Part shown: positions 46,181 to 58,500 of the stretch, one piece after another
How the letters are laid out: each line of letters begins with the position of its first letter
Numbering within the stretch: the first letter of the stretch is position 1
Origin: Dipylidium caninum
Taxonomy: Eukaryota; Platyhelminthes; Cestoda; Cyclophyllidea; Dipylidiidae
Length of the DNA stretch: 64,000 nucleotides
Direction: 5' to 3'
Assembly (NCBI GenBank): GCA_017562135.1
Contig: QEYB01001642.1
Location: forward strand, 1 to 64,000
The notes under the pieces: model-generated
Told to the model about the DNA's origin: nothing
What the model saw: only the letters and a program-made list of their open reading frames with translations
The model's database searches: none
Translations under genes and position numbers: made by a program

Positions 46181-49100
46181 GGGGCTCCCTGGTGCACTTC
46201 AGCCCCCTCAATCAAGACGAGCTCGCCAAAGGGTCATACAAACCCGAGGCAGGCGTGAAGGAGGGCAAGAGGAAGGTTGAGCCTGCTACCGCCTCGCTCT
46301 TCGCCTACAGCGTAGCGGAGTTCAATGAGTGTAGCCGCTGCGAAAAGGCCCGTCTAGCCGGTCTGGACTCCTGGATGGAGCATTTGGGACAGGTCCACAC
46401 CTTCCCGTCTCGTTGGCCAAGTTCGAAAATCGATGACGGACTGATGGACAAGGGCCACCCCTACACGTCTGTCGTGGATTCGCATAAGAAGAGGAGGTCA
46501 GCTGGCGTTCCACGACCCCTTAACAGCTTCATGGTAAGCTGAGCTTTGTGTTGTCCTCACCAGAAGTCTCTCCGGTGGCAGAATAATCAATTGCGTAGGT
46601 GTGACTGTGATCGCTTATTTACTCGCCCGGAGTCTTTTCCTGTTGTTCCACTTCGCAGACAGTTGAGCAGATTATCCTTCGACGGCCCATCTTTATGCCC
46701 ACTATATTGCCAGTGTGTGAGTGTAACCGGGTGGTTTGTTGCTCATTGACGACGTCCCTTCTTGCGGCTTCGGCCAAGTTGCGCACTTCTGCGGAAAGGA
46801 CGTGTGATATAGTCAATTGCTCCTATAATTTGACAGCACACACATATTTCTCCCTCGAGTCGCGGGACTCAAGTTGGTTGGATTGGTCCAAACCATCAGG
46901 ACCCCGACTTGGCTCCAATGTCGTCCGGACGTGCGACGCGTCCTGGCGATTATGCATGCGTATGTGTGTACATGCATACACTCGATTTCTTCCTTCTCCT
47001 TTTACTGTGATCTAACAGTTCAGCAAATGCCCGAACGCTGAAGTGGCACCCGCGGGTGGCGGTTTGCAGCCTCTCGGCTCATAGTGCTCAAGAGGAGATC
47101 CTTTGCCATCTTAGGCGGCTTGGTCGCCCTTTCATCACCTCTTGGCTGCATTAACGGGTGCTGTCGCCCCGTGGGGCTCGGCCGCAGTCTCGTATCCACC
47201 GTCAATGGGGTGGATGCGTTAATCCACGCGCGACAATCTCGTTCCACTTGTTCATATTCCAAGTTTTTAGTAACATGCTGCTGTTAAGCAAACCGCTCTG
47301 CTTAACAGCCAACATTGGGGATTTGCTCTGTGCTGTACTACCTCGGGCTCCAAATATCTTCGTGTCAGCCGCTTTCCTGGAGGTCATTCGTCCAATAGCG
47401 GCTTAAGGCGATAGTAATTTTATATCCCAATTCTCAAAGTCCCATCTTTCGTACACATCAACTTGATCGCGCGATGAAGTGGGCTGTGGCTAGATAAGAT
47501 CTGACCCAAAGGCCATCAGCGATCCTTCCCTAGGCCCCTGAATCGTGAGATTTGCCCATGGCAGACGTGTGTTGACTGCCCTGTGCCCTCCTTCCGCATG
47601 TCCACCTCTGCGTCCTTTTCCACTTCGTTTTGGTCAACTTTCTGATTAAGTCATTTTCGATTCTCACGTCTACGCTTCGTTGGAATGGCTTGGAATGGGG
47701 TGGTAGGAGGGCCTTACCGCGGCAGACGCGGTGCAGAGGCGATTGGACGTCTAGTGTGTCTCTAACATGCCTTCTGTGTTTTTTACTTAGATACACCCTC
47801 TTCTCAACGAGTCGGGTCGTCCCCTCACTTATGCTCTGCTGCTACTTACAGCGCGATGCGAAGATGCATCTTAAACCAAAATTTCGCACATTTTCTCCAC
47901 TCACCAAGGATGTTGGGCATTTCGATTGCCCATGTGGCAGAAACGCTTAGTACAATTAAATGTTGTTTCCGCACCTTTGTTGTGGCCGAAGGGGCACCGC
48001 CCACCTCACGATTTAACTCGTCGACTTTGTAACAGCTTTTGAGAGCGCAGCTAGCGTGTCTAAACGGCATCGCAGAGCTTTGCGACTCCATCATACTGCT
48101 TAGGCCGTGTTTGTTTCCAGTAGCTGTTGTGCCCGCCAGTTGCCGTGATCTCTCGGAGTGCTCCCTATTTTTGAGCACGCGAGTGCTCACATCGCTCCAA
48201 CGAGTGCTACGATAGTCGGTTTATCCACTAACATCTACTGAACATTCTCACATGACGGAGTCCGCGGCATAGCAAGATTTTGCATTAGCCTTCGTCATCA
48301 GCCTGTTTGCGAGTGAAATCGCACATTCCAGTCGCGGCGATTGCATTTCTCATTGCCACGCGGGGTTTTAGCGTCGCCTGGTGGTGGGTTGGTGGCCAAA
48401 CTGGTTCGTCGACACACTCATCCACACGCCACGCCGCCGCTGTTCGTTGACAGATGGTACTTCGGGTGGTCGTCTTAATGCCTGTCACGGCTGCCTGCAT
48501 TCGCATTTCGTATGCACGTCGGTGCTCCGCCGCCTGAGCGGGGGAAGGCGGGGGACGGGGCGAGGGACCCCGTCGACACGCTTTGTCGTGCAACTCAGCA
48601 AAACCCTCCTCCGTCCACTCTTCCCCCCGCCTCGCGCTTCTTAATTTGAGTGACTCCTTGATGATGTTGGTGGGTTCTGCTGACTGCCCGCCAAAAAACT
48701 GAGTTCTCTGGCGTGATGGATCCTGGTTAGTTGCTGTGTCCTTGCCCAAACTAATTTTAAACTTCGCATTCACTCTGACTGTTTTTTCTCAATGAACTAT
48801 GGAGGTCTGAATGTCCCAGATCCATGAGACTGGTTCTTATGACACGGAAGGATTTCATTTGTCACCGACACAAATGTGCTGTTGTTGACCTCAAAGAAAC
48901 TCATTTTGTACTTTAGATTGAAGTGGTTAGCATTTCGACACCCAAAATAAATGCTCTTTGTGCTTTGAATTAAAACAATGAAAAGGTGAATTGAAACAGC
49001 CCCATTCCAACATAGATTTTCGCGCAGTACATTCGAAGACTGACACTTTCGAGTTTTCCCGATGCTCCAAACGTCCACATCAGCCAGCAGGTTGGTCGAC

Positions 49101-49801
49101 TGTGGCGAAATCTTTCCAATGACTTCAGGGAGGTCTACGCCAAGGAAGCACGCCGTCTTCAAAATCTTCACTCTCTAGAATTTCCCGACTACAAATATCA
49201 GCCACGTCGACGTCTGCGAACTCTTGACGGCGAGGAATTCGAGTCCCACCCCTGTCCACTGCGTTCAGTAAACAACCCTCCTCCCGCCGCTCCTCCTCCT
49301 CCACCTCCTTCGAATCCCACCGCTGTAAAGCATTACTTCGACGAACTCCTTCACAACGGGAATTCCGGTTGCCAACAAAAGCCCTCGCCTCGAGGAGCAT
49401 TTGATTCTGAGGAGCGAATAAACTTTACAAGTGGCTTACTAGACTTCGCTGTACTCGGTCAAAGCACCGATATGGACACGTTGACATCACTTCAGGGTAT
49501 TGGCAGCCAAGAGGATGCGCCGAAGCAAACTGAAGACTCCTGTATCTACCAACCTGCGTTCAGCTACTCTGCAAATACCGACAGTGATGGCGGCCGGGTG
49601 GGTTGGGCGGATGACAGGCTGGTTGAGCAGTTCGGTCCCTCGGGACAAATACAACCCGCAGGCACAGGGTGTCCCCTTCTAAAATCAGAGGACATTTTCT
49701 CTAACGAAAACTGGCAACAGTACCACAAGGAGGGCTCCTTCGGCGACGCATTACCCCTGCCGGGAATTGAAACGTGGACATTCAGTGGCTCTGCCATTTA
49801 A
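46181..49801 (+). CDS. HMG-box transcription factor, SOX-like (5' incomplete)
   Basis: DNA-bending nuclear regulator by family. Two exons recognised: 46181-46531 and 49016-49801 (stop TAA), with a 2.5-kb intron (GTAAGC...CAACATAG) in phase 0 that splits the HMG box directly after RPLNSFM. Joined, the box runs from RPLNSFM|IFAQY through VGRLWRNLS and YAKEARRLQ to PDYKYQPRRR, whose C-terminal signature is that of SOX proteins. The usual RPMNAFMVW becomes RPLNSFMIF: the near-invariant tryptophan is phenylalanine. The N-terminal exon also encodes a CxxC (CSRC) and a basic KKRRSAG segment before the box. After the box come a proline run (49.27 kb) and an acidic, Ser/Gly-rich tail that could activate transcription. 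Exon 46181 begins after CTCCTCCAG with two bases of a split codon, so an upstream exon with the ATG is missing. MATA-type HMG is the alternative family. Group not assigned. Confidence 0.88.
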
Positions 49802-52121
49802 ACAACCAAAAATCTACACAGAGCGCCTATATTTTGATATGAAATTGTCAAGTTTTCCGTCATCTAGATGTCTTCCACATTCTGCGCTTTGGCCCTCTCT
49901 ACGTGTTATTTCTCTTACAACGTTTTACCTACCTGAGCAGAAATAAAACCTTCAAGTAAGGTTCTTCCTTACTGACGTGCTGAGACGTTTTAGTCTCTTT
50001 TGTCTATTCTCCGCGACGAGACTCGGCTGTGTTGTGTGTTGCTGGCGTTTATTGGACGCGTAACTCGTGAGTTTTTGGTGTAGTGTCGTTTCGTTACTAT
50101 GGTTTTGGTGGGGAACGTCTTCACTTCAATGATGGCGATTATTACGGAAGGGGGTATGGAATTGGTGCGTGACTCCCAAGTCGGGTGACATCAGGTCAGA
50201 CGCAGGAAAGCCCAAGTTCTTGACTCGTCCCCCACGTTTTGGTCCCTGACTTAGTCGCTTTGTGCACCCATTGCCCTCGAACTGTCGGGCGAGGTCCAAC
50301 TACGCGGGGGATCAGCGGACAGAGGAGGCGCCTTCAACGAGAGACATGGGTTTCGTCTTCAAAAAATGACATGTTATTCCCTGGTGGCAGTCTGTTGCCA
50401 TTGCTTGCCCCGATTTGCCGAATAGTAGCTGGCGCTTTTACTTTCAGGGACACTCGTGCGGCGCCGAGGAGACAGTCGGCTCTCGTTGAAGCCTACTTCA
50501 TTAGAGAGACTGCGCTTTACTAAAATCAACACTTAAGTTGCAGGGAGAAATGTTGACACACCTAGAGTAATTCATCACGAGTTAACATACCCGCGAGGAC
50601 GTGGTCATCTCGTAGTCTGCGGTAGAAGGGGCCGCGGTGCTTCACCGGCATACCCTTTCCTCTGCGGTTGGAGAGGAGTCAGAGATCACTTTGTTGTCGC
50701 AAGCACCTGCAGCGTCTGACATGTGCTGACTCAAAATGCGTCAGGTTAATTGCTCATACCCCAGGTCTCCGTTATGAATTTAACGTGAATGCATTTCCAC
50801 ATGTAACCGCCACTTGAACGGGCACAACAAACTGCTCACAGTGAATTTCTCCACCACAAAGCTCTCTTATTTACACTACTATGTATTGTCCTGAGTGGCA
50901 GAAGTCGGGTCGGTTCGGCTGGGGCCAAATGTGTGGTCGACTGGAAACAGACAAGGCACCCGAAGCTGACTTTTTGTTCATGTTCCAATTAATAGTGTTA
51001 AAATTGTAAGGCGATGCACAGATGAGAGGTTGCGCTTCGTGCTAAGGACATCAGAGGCCTCGTACTTTGACAGTAGTCCAAGTATCGTCCACAAAGGAGG
51101 CACGTCCCGGCGTCCTTGTTTCGGCATCGACGTCGTGCTCGTACGTACCCATATAATGCCGCAGCCTAGGTGGTCACTTGTGATGAAACAGGCTTTGAAA
51201 AAGTAGACTTCCCAGCGTGGTAGTTGAGTTCGATTCGTCCATAAGTGGCTACTGTGCCTTATGAATGGATGCATTGTAGCGAACGTCTTTCCAGAGGTGT
51301 GCGTCTAACACGCGCGTATGTAAGGGTGGTACGCCTTTCAACCTTCTGTCTACGCTTTCACCGGTATCCCAGTCCCCCATCCTCTCCCTCATGCCCCTTG
51401 ACCTCGGCTCTCTGTTTAGTGCGGTAACGGAGGACCCACAAACCGTCTCCACCCTCCCCCGACAGTAGAGTCGGGCGAGATAAACAGTGGTTAAGAAACG
51501 GAAAACCGGAACGACAGATGATCCGACCTGAAAACATTCTCGCTTGTCGCAGCCGGGTGGTAATATGTGCCATTGCGATTTTTGGGGTTGTTTAGATAAG
51601 GGCAGTTTGCAATGCAAAATGCTCCTAAAGGTCATTCCAACAGATCAATATTGGAAAGATCCAACGAAGACAGGAGTTAGGAAGGCAGATTTGACTTTAA
51701 AATAATGGGGTTGTGCGATGCGGCGGCTCGTTTCGGGACTTGGGAATGGGGTACAGTGAAAGGCGTTTGATCAAAGGACTACTTACATGTCAAGAATTTA
51801 TCTCAGTTTTATGTTTTCGTGTTTGTATCGATCTAAGTTGTCTAAGTATTGGTTGCTTTAGCTGTTGTTGAAATATTTTTTGAAATTTGTGTCGTGCAGC
51901 AAGGTAGGATCATGCCATGTTCTGTTGATAAATTCTATTTGTCATACATTTGCGTTAATATAAATTCGGCCAAATTTGTTTACATCTTTGTAGTACACGA
52001 GTTGTAAATTCGGGAAGGCTCTACAACTTCACTTTGAGAATTGAATCTTGTATACCAGAATATCTTTGTTTTAATTGTTCCAGGAAATCCAGCCGACACT
52101 TATAACTCTCCTTTTGTCGTG
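49802..52121. other. Spacer; polyadenylation of HMG-box gene, then compositional change
   Basis: AATAAA at 49942-49947 lies 141 bp after the HMG-box stop codon. From about 51.65 kb the DNA becomes AT-rich. A 5' UTR intron of the next gene ends at 52083 (TTGTTCCAG acceptor). No other gene recognised. Confidence 0.5.
49942..49947 (+). promoter_or_regulatory. Polyadenylation signal of HMG-box gene
   Basis: AATAAA 141 bp downstream of the stop codon. Confidence 0.6.
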
Positions 52122-52787
52122 ATGGCTGTTGTCGCTGACAGCCTGGATATCAACTTCCTACAGTTGGGTGTTGCTACATCTGTTGTGGTTTTTACCTTGT
52201 TTGTGTTCTTTAAATGTTTGTATAAGCGGCCGCGTGGAGAACTTACATGGAAAGGTGGTCAGAAAAAAGGTACTAATAAGAAAGAAAAGAAGTCTAATCA
52301 GCAGGTAAATAACGGAGAGGAACTTGCAGTATTTTGGCAGGTGAAGTCCGCGACGAAGTCCCGATCGCAATCACCGAAGGTTTTTTCGGCTAAGCAGACA
52401 TCCGAGACAAAATCTAACCCTCTCCCTAAGGCGCAGGTAGGCGGAAAATAAATTCTTATCGATTAGACATCCGCGGTAGCTGAGGAAGATGACTGGGTAA
52501 AGGTTAAACCCACAAAGCCGCAGACTGCCCAAACTACCAAGGATGGAAGCAAGGAGAAAAGCAAAAAAAATGAAGCATATTCGAAGAAGTCGCAGAAACA
52601 ATCAAACAAAAAAACCGCAAAATCCAAAAACGACAGAATAGAGGAACAACTTGATGATTCGTCGGGCAGCAATAGTCCACTTAAAAATAATTACGTGACT
52701 CCCCAAGTCACCGAGAAGCCGATTGACGACGAGTGGCAAGAAATACCCTCTTCCAAGAAGAAGAAGCAAAGGGCGCGGCGAGAATGA
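52122..52787 (+). CDS. Lysine-rich single-pass membrane protein, possibly LYRIC/metadherin-like
   Basis: Two exons, 52122-52436 and 52467-52787, separated by a 30-nt intron (GTAGGC...GATTAG) in phase 0, encode 211 residues. ATG 52122 is preferred because it follows a UTR acceptor at 52083 and opens into the membrane segment. Residues about 15-32 form one hydrophobic helix (LGVATSVVVFTLFVFF), followed by a long charged region rich in Lys, Ser and Gln with no globular domain. Tryptophan-acidic blocks (EEDDWVKV, DDEWQEIPS) and the basic C-terminus KKKKQRARRE recall vertebrate metadherin/LYRIC, which has an N-terminal membrane helix and ends KKKKKARRET. That resemblance is short and compositional, so the name is tentative; an endoplasmic-reticulum anchored ribosome-binding protein is another possibility. 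Confidence 0.55.
52437..52466 (+). other. 30-nt intron
   Basis: GT...AG intron of only 30 nt. Unspliced, the frame stops at once (GGAAAATAA); spliced, both sides read through in phase. Very short introns are known in flatworms. Confidence 0.75.
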
Positions 52788-55508
52788 TGATGTCTCTCAT
52801 TGTAACTGCTGGTACTATGTGATTTGCGTTCTTCAAGCACGTGGGGCTGTCGTCCAAAATACAAAACAACCCTAAACAGTTAAATGAATTTCTAGTAATG
52901 ACTACTTGCTTTGTCTTTCCATGGTTAATTTACCCCTTATCTTCCCACTTATCGAATTTGAAGACACATTTTAATGTATAGTTTTTTGATTCGGTATGTA
53001 AATGAAACATCCACTTTTCGCAATCGCTTTTGGTGTTTCATCCTTAAATGAACTGTACAAAATCATTTACATATCTTTTATACTTGTCTGTGCTGAGGTT
53101 TGCTAACGCTTAGAACTTATTATACACTTATTTTTAACTATGAGGCCTCATGGTCTATTTTTTATTCTCCTGCCGCGGGTGCTGAGTATGCTTTGGCTTG
53201 GATTATTTCTATGTTGCGTTTTTTCTGGGTTTTTCTTCCTCTATGTTTTTACGACAGTCGGGGTACTAAGAAGCTACTTCCGTGGAGGTTACTACCGCTC
53301 GACTTCCTCGGATCTGTCCCGTCGTCGATTATTATTTACTGTTTTGCATGAATCCATATTATTTTGTTGAGTGGCGTTCATAACCTGCTTCCTGTTCTCT
53401 AGCTCAGTGCAAGGGCGAGTTGGCGCTACCACGCAATGAATAAGGCGAAATAGTCAGTCGGACTATTGAGTCTCAATCATGTTTGGTCGTTTACTTGTTG
53501 GTGTCGGCGTTGACTCACGAGCATAGGAAGGAGCTTTCGCTGCGGGTCAGAATCGCTTGTATGCGCAGCTAGGTTAACGCGTTTACTGTGATGTCACGCG
53601 TCGGCTATCGTTCATCTCCTGCTGCGGCGTTAAGTAATTATCTAGGCTCGTTGCACGATAGTATGCCTGCGGAAGGACCGAAGCCATTTTCGAGGGTAGC
53701 CTAAGGGCCTTTTGGGCAGGTCTTGCGAGCCCTTTTGTCCCTCGTTGGCTAATTGCGCGTCAGAGTCGTTATTTCGTACTTTGTTTATGTACAAAGTACG
53801 TAGTCGAAAATGTTACATCTCAATGAGGGCCACAAGAGTAGCGATTCAGGTAACTATGGGCCAAACTCAAATATGTAGGTCCCACATCCCAAAGGGTTTT
53901 CAACCAAACGTAGAGGTGCTCACAGATATTTTAATTTTTATTTTAATGGCTGAGATAAGACACAAACGTGAATTGACCATTGTGGACATCGTTTTTTATT
54001 CATCGATGGGGCTGCGGCAGAACGGTTGGAAACGACCGGTACAGTGAACCCCGGAGACACGAATGCTCTATTTTGGGTCGCACCTCTCAATTGTTTCCCA
54101 ATTGTTTGTACAGACGGCAACCGCGCTTCTTTATGTCTCAACCTGAGTTACAAGGAGTGTTACCTTGAACCACACTAAATTATTATTTTAATGGCTACGG
54201 GCATGATACCCAGTATTTGTCCCATTTTATAATAGGTGAAACTGATGACATAACCTGAGGCGAATATTACAACACGGAACAACACAAGAGTAATAACACG
54301 TAAAGGGATATGGGTGTCCACCGTAAATCATCCTTCCAAGGTAAGCAAATGCAAATGGGAGCATTCTGGCCAATTGCGCTCCGGCCGAAGAGCACACCGG
54401 TGGCCCACTCGATAATCTTCACATAAAAATAATGCGATCAATCCCAAACCGAGTATGCTCTCATGGTAAATAATTCTTGGGATTTATCTAAAGCTTGTAG
54501 ATAGGAAGAAGCGCCGCTTGCAAATCATTAAGTACACAAGTTTTTTATAATAAAATGCCAGTTTATCAAAATAATGAACTTCTGGCCATCGATTGAGATG
54601 GCGACGCGAGCAAGGGTTACAAGCGCCAAAATACGCTAACCTGCTGAAGCAAGGGTAAATTGGAGAAAGGGATAGTCACGAGATAATCAACTGCATGATC
54701 TGAAGTAAACAAATGAAATTTAAGTCAGAATGATGGTTATTAACGGGGTGTGGATGTGCTCCAGTCTCCCTTTTAAGTTAACTGTGATTATCGCACTAAT
54801 CTAATTCCACTAACTTCAATTAAAATAAGTGGGAACCCCTCTTTATACATCCAACTTATAAAATGCTAGAAAAAAAAACAGTAGTCAACTGTACACTTGC
54901 CGTTGTAACGGGCCACATTGGTTCCCTACTCTCGCATGGGTATCAGTGACGAAAACAGTCAAAAGCTCAGGTGTTAGCTAAGTACTCCAAGGGGCCTATT
55001 AGACAAACATGGGTTAATTTATGAAGCGGTTCTGAGATGAGATAAAGTCCCTAGTAAAAGTGGCACACTCTACAGAGTCATCGCGGAGAAGGGACTTGGG
55101 AACCTTGTGGAGGTAGCTTGTAAATTGCTAATTCAAGGGCGATTGGGAAAAATAAAGAACCAATGCAATCCGTAATATATCGATAGCGGTAACAAATGCC
55201 GCTCTGAAATGGGAGGAATATGTTGCTTTATGAAAAAGTTAGCCGGATGCTACAACCACGCTCTGCGTTAATTAGATCAGCATAACTACTTACTCCAATC
55301 GAAATCATGAACTATGATTCTGCATGCGCTCTAAGTGTCTCTAATAACCGATAAGACAGATCTACGATTCGAAACTTTCAAAGTAGTTTCAGCTGTAAAT
55401 TTGTTAACTCATATGTTATTCTTAGCATTAGGGCATAGGAGACCGCATTTGCGAAAGTAGAGGTCCTGCATTCATTGGTTAACCACAATTTGATAACACG
55501 CTTACGGC
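52788..55508. other. AT-rich spacer upstream of alanyl-tRNA synthetase
   Basis: Only small open frames. One at 53140-53370 (+, 76 codons, ATG) encodes a strongly hydrophobic stretch of about 40 residues followed by an Arg/Ser-rich end and could be a small membrane protein, but a second frame overlaps it and nothing is recognised. Confidence 0.4.
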
Positions 55509-58500
55509 ATGGGTAGCCCGTTTAACGCCACGGCGGTCCGATCACAATTTGTGGAATTTTTCAAATCTCGAGGCCACAAATATGTTCATTCCTCATCAGT
55601 TATACCACAAATGACCCAACTCTTCTTTTTGCCAATGCTGGGATGAACCAGGTTTAGTGCGTACGATCTAATGCTTGTAGTGGAAACCGATATTCCAAGG
55701 TACTGTGGACCCAAATACAGAAATGGCCAACTATAAGCGTGTCGTAAATTCTCAAAAATGTATTCGGGCCGGCGGCAAACACAATGATCTAGAAGACGTT
55801 GGTCGTGATGTTTACCATCATACTTATTTTGAAATGCTCGGGAATTGGTCTTTCGGTGACTATTTCAAGAAGGAAGCCTGTGCTTGGGCATGGGAATTAT
55901 TAACTGACGTGTGGAATCTTCCGAAAGATAGGTTTTATGTGACTTATTTTGGGGGAGACGAAGTATTGGGGTTGGGGTCAGATAATGAAGCACGTCAAAT
56001 TTGGATTGATTTGGGGTACATTTTCCGTTTTGATTCAAAACGTTTTAAAATAGAGTCCCTTCGGAGCGGGTTTTGCCTTTCGGAATGAAGGATAACTTTT
56101 GGGAGATGGGGGACACTGGCCCTTGTGGGCCATGCTCCGAAATCCACTACGATCGTATTGGTAACAGAGACGCCTCAGAACTTGTAAACAAGGATGATCC
56201 TGATGTTCTAGAAGTTTGGAATCTTGTGTTTATACAGTACAACAGGTATTTTTTCATTTGACCCCGTTTTTAATGGAACTATCCGGTAATTAGAGAAGAA
56301 ACTGGTGCTCTACGTCCGCTTCCGGCGAAACACGTCGATACTGGCATGGGTTTGGAGCGTATTGTCTCGGTGCTTCAAAACAAGCGGTCTAATTATGACA
56401 CCGATTTGTTTCTTCCATACTTTGAGGCTATTCACAAGGTATGTCCTTTCCTTGGACCGTTTGTCCATACTTGCGTCGTTTACTATTACATACTTCTTTA
56501 TGTTGACGGTATTTCTACACCTCAGCCACTGTTATTTTTTAGCTTAACTTTTCAATGCTTAGGCGACTGGGGTACGGCCATATGGAGGAAAAGTAGGAGA
56601 AGAGGATAATGGTAATATTGATCTGGCCTACCGTGTGTTAGCTGACCATGCGCGCAATCTTACAATTGCTTTGAGTGACGGCGGTCAAATCTCCAACCAG
56701 GGTCGCGGTTATGTTCTTCGTCGAATTCTCCGTCGAGCGATTCGCTACTCCGTTGAAGTCATGGGTGCCAGCCCGGGATTCTTTGCTTCTCTTGTTGATG
56801 TTGTTGTCGCCTCGTTAGGTAGCGCTTTTCCCGAAGTCAAAGCGGATCCTGAAACAGTGGGTTTCAAAATGAGTTCCTATATTTTGTTCATTATTGTTTT
56901 CCGCTACGGAGATAGTTAGTCTTCATTTGATACAAAATCTGAATTTGTTAACTTCCTTCATCTTTATATTAAAGGTGAAGGAGCTAATCAACGAAGAGGA
57001 GCAGCAGTTCCTTTTAACACTTAGACGGGGTCAACGGCTTCTGTATCGGGAGATGGAGCGTTTGAGAAAGTCAAACTTAACAACCTTGCCTGGGTCGGTG
57101 GCATGGCGCCTCTATGATACTTACGGTTTCCCTTTGGATCTCACTCAAATCATAGCGGGGGAACTTGGGATTCAAGTAGGGTGATCACTAATAGTTCTTG
57201 ATATTAGTAGGGTTTTCGTTAACGCCTTCCTATTATATACTTCGACTCATATTCTGTTCCTTATCGCTGTGATTATAGTGTTTTCATGGAATTCGGTATC
57301 ATTTAATTCTCCTAGTAGATCAACTTATACGTGGTTGGATGAGCGAGTAAGTAATCAGGTTACTTTTGTCTCGCAGGTTGAAGTTACTAGTTACGAAAAG
57401 GCGAAAGAAGAGGCTTTGTTGAAAAGCCAGGGCACCTCCGAAACTAGCACCTCCAATATTACTCTGAATGTGCATGACATTGCCGCTCTTCAGGACCGCG
57501 GAGTGCCTCTGACTGATGACAGTCACAAATACGACTACAATTACAATAGAAAAAGGCACAAATACGGTTGGTCTAACTACTCGCATATCGTAATAAATGT
57601 GCTCCCACAGGTGCCGTATTCAACATTACCGCTTCGACTTTCCCTCTCTCTACCCCTCCTGGTAGTATTTCCAGAATGCAAAGCGACGATCCTTGCAATT
57701 CGCACGGTGGAAGGTTTCGTAGACAGTGCCACAGAAGCAGGGGAGGTGTATGGTCTTGTGCTCGATCACACTGTCCTCTACGCTGAAGGAGGTGGACAGG
57801 CCGAGGACCACGGCTTCATTGTCAGCGAAGAGGACGATGTAATAATTCTCTTCATGTATATTTGAGGCATCCTCTCAAGTAGTACTTGAGGTTCATTGCT
57901 AGGTAATTAATCATAAAAACTTCAGATGAAACAAAGTCGGAATTCTGAGACTGATCTTTGGTTTGGAGCGTAGTAAACACCAGGACTGGCTCCTTCGTAA
58001 TGCATACAGATGGTCTGTTATTGCATTTACTGAATAAGTACGGCACCGTATCTCCCATTATACGTTGAACAACTACTTTTGTGTACAATTTTTGCTGCGC
58101 TAGTGGCAGATGTGTTACCGCAATGGTCATGCAGTGAACACGTGTAGTGTGGCCAATGAGGGAGAAATTAGAAATTCATATTAGATTCTTATTTCAGTTA
58201 TATCTGATTCTTTTTAAAGATTACTGGCTACTCATTTTTTGTAGTTTACTAGACCAGACACATTTTAGCTCTTTGGACAATAACTTCCGTTAATTATTTG
58301 TTTTGAGTTCATGACCAACATACAGTGATTTTTTAATAAATGTCAGAATACCCTAAAAAGGCCTCTTTTTCGAGCCAACTTTCTTACATGAACTTGCAAA
58401 TAGTATTTACCTTTTTGTCGAGGCCAACGAACTGGCCGTGTTTGGGGTGCGAAACAAAGGTGGATTTGTGCTTCACTTGGGACGGTTAGAGGGCAAACTT

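Noticed and set aside
46658..46723. Possible middle exon of the HMG-box gene after a CACTTCGCAG acceptor
   Set aside because: The translation does not continue the HMG box, while 49016 does so exactly in phase.
53140..53370. Hydrophobic 76-codon frame as a gene
   Set aside because: T-rich DNA yields hydrophobic frames by chance, a second frame overlaps it, and no splice or family evidence supports it.
57567..57610. Reading straight through the 44-nt segment in alanyl-tRNA synthetase
   Set aside because: It is open, but removing it as a GT...AG intron gives a better match to the family at the junction; the later frame shift explains why the open frame seems continuous.
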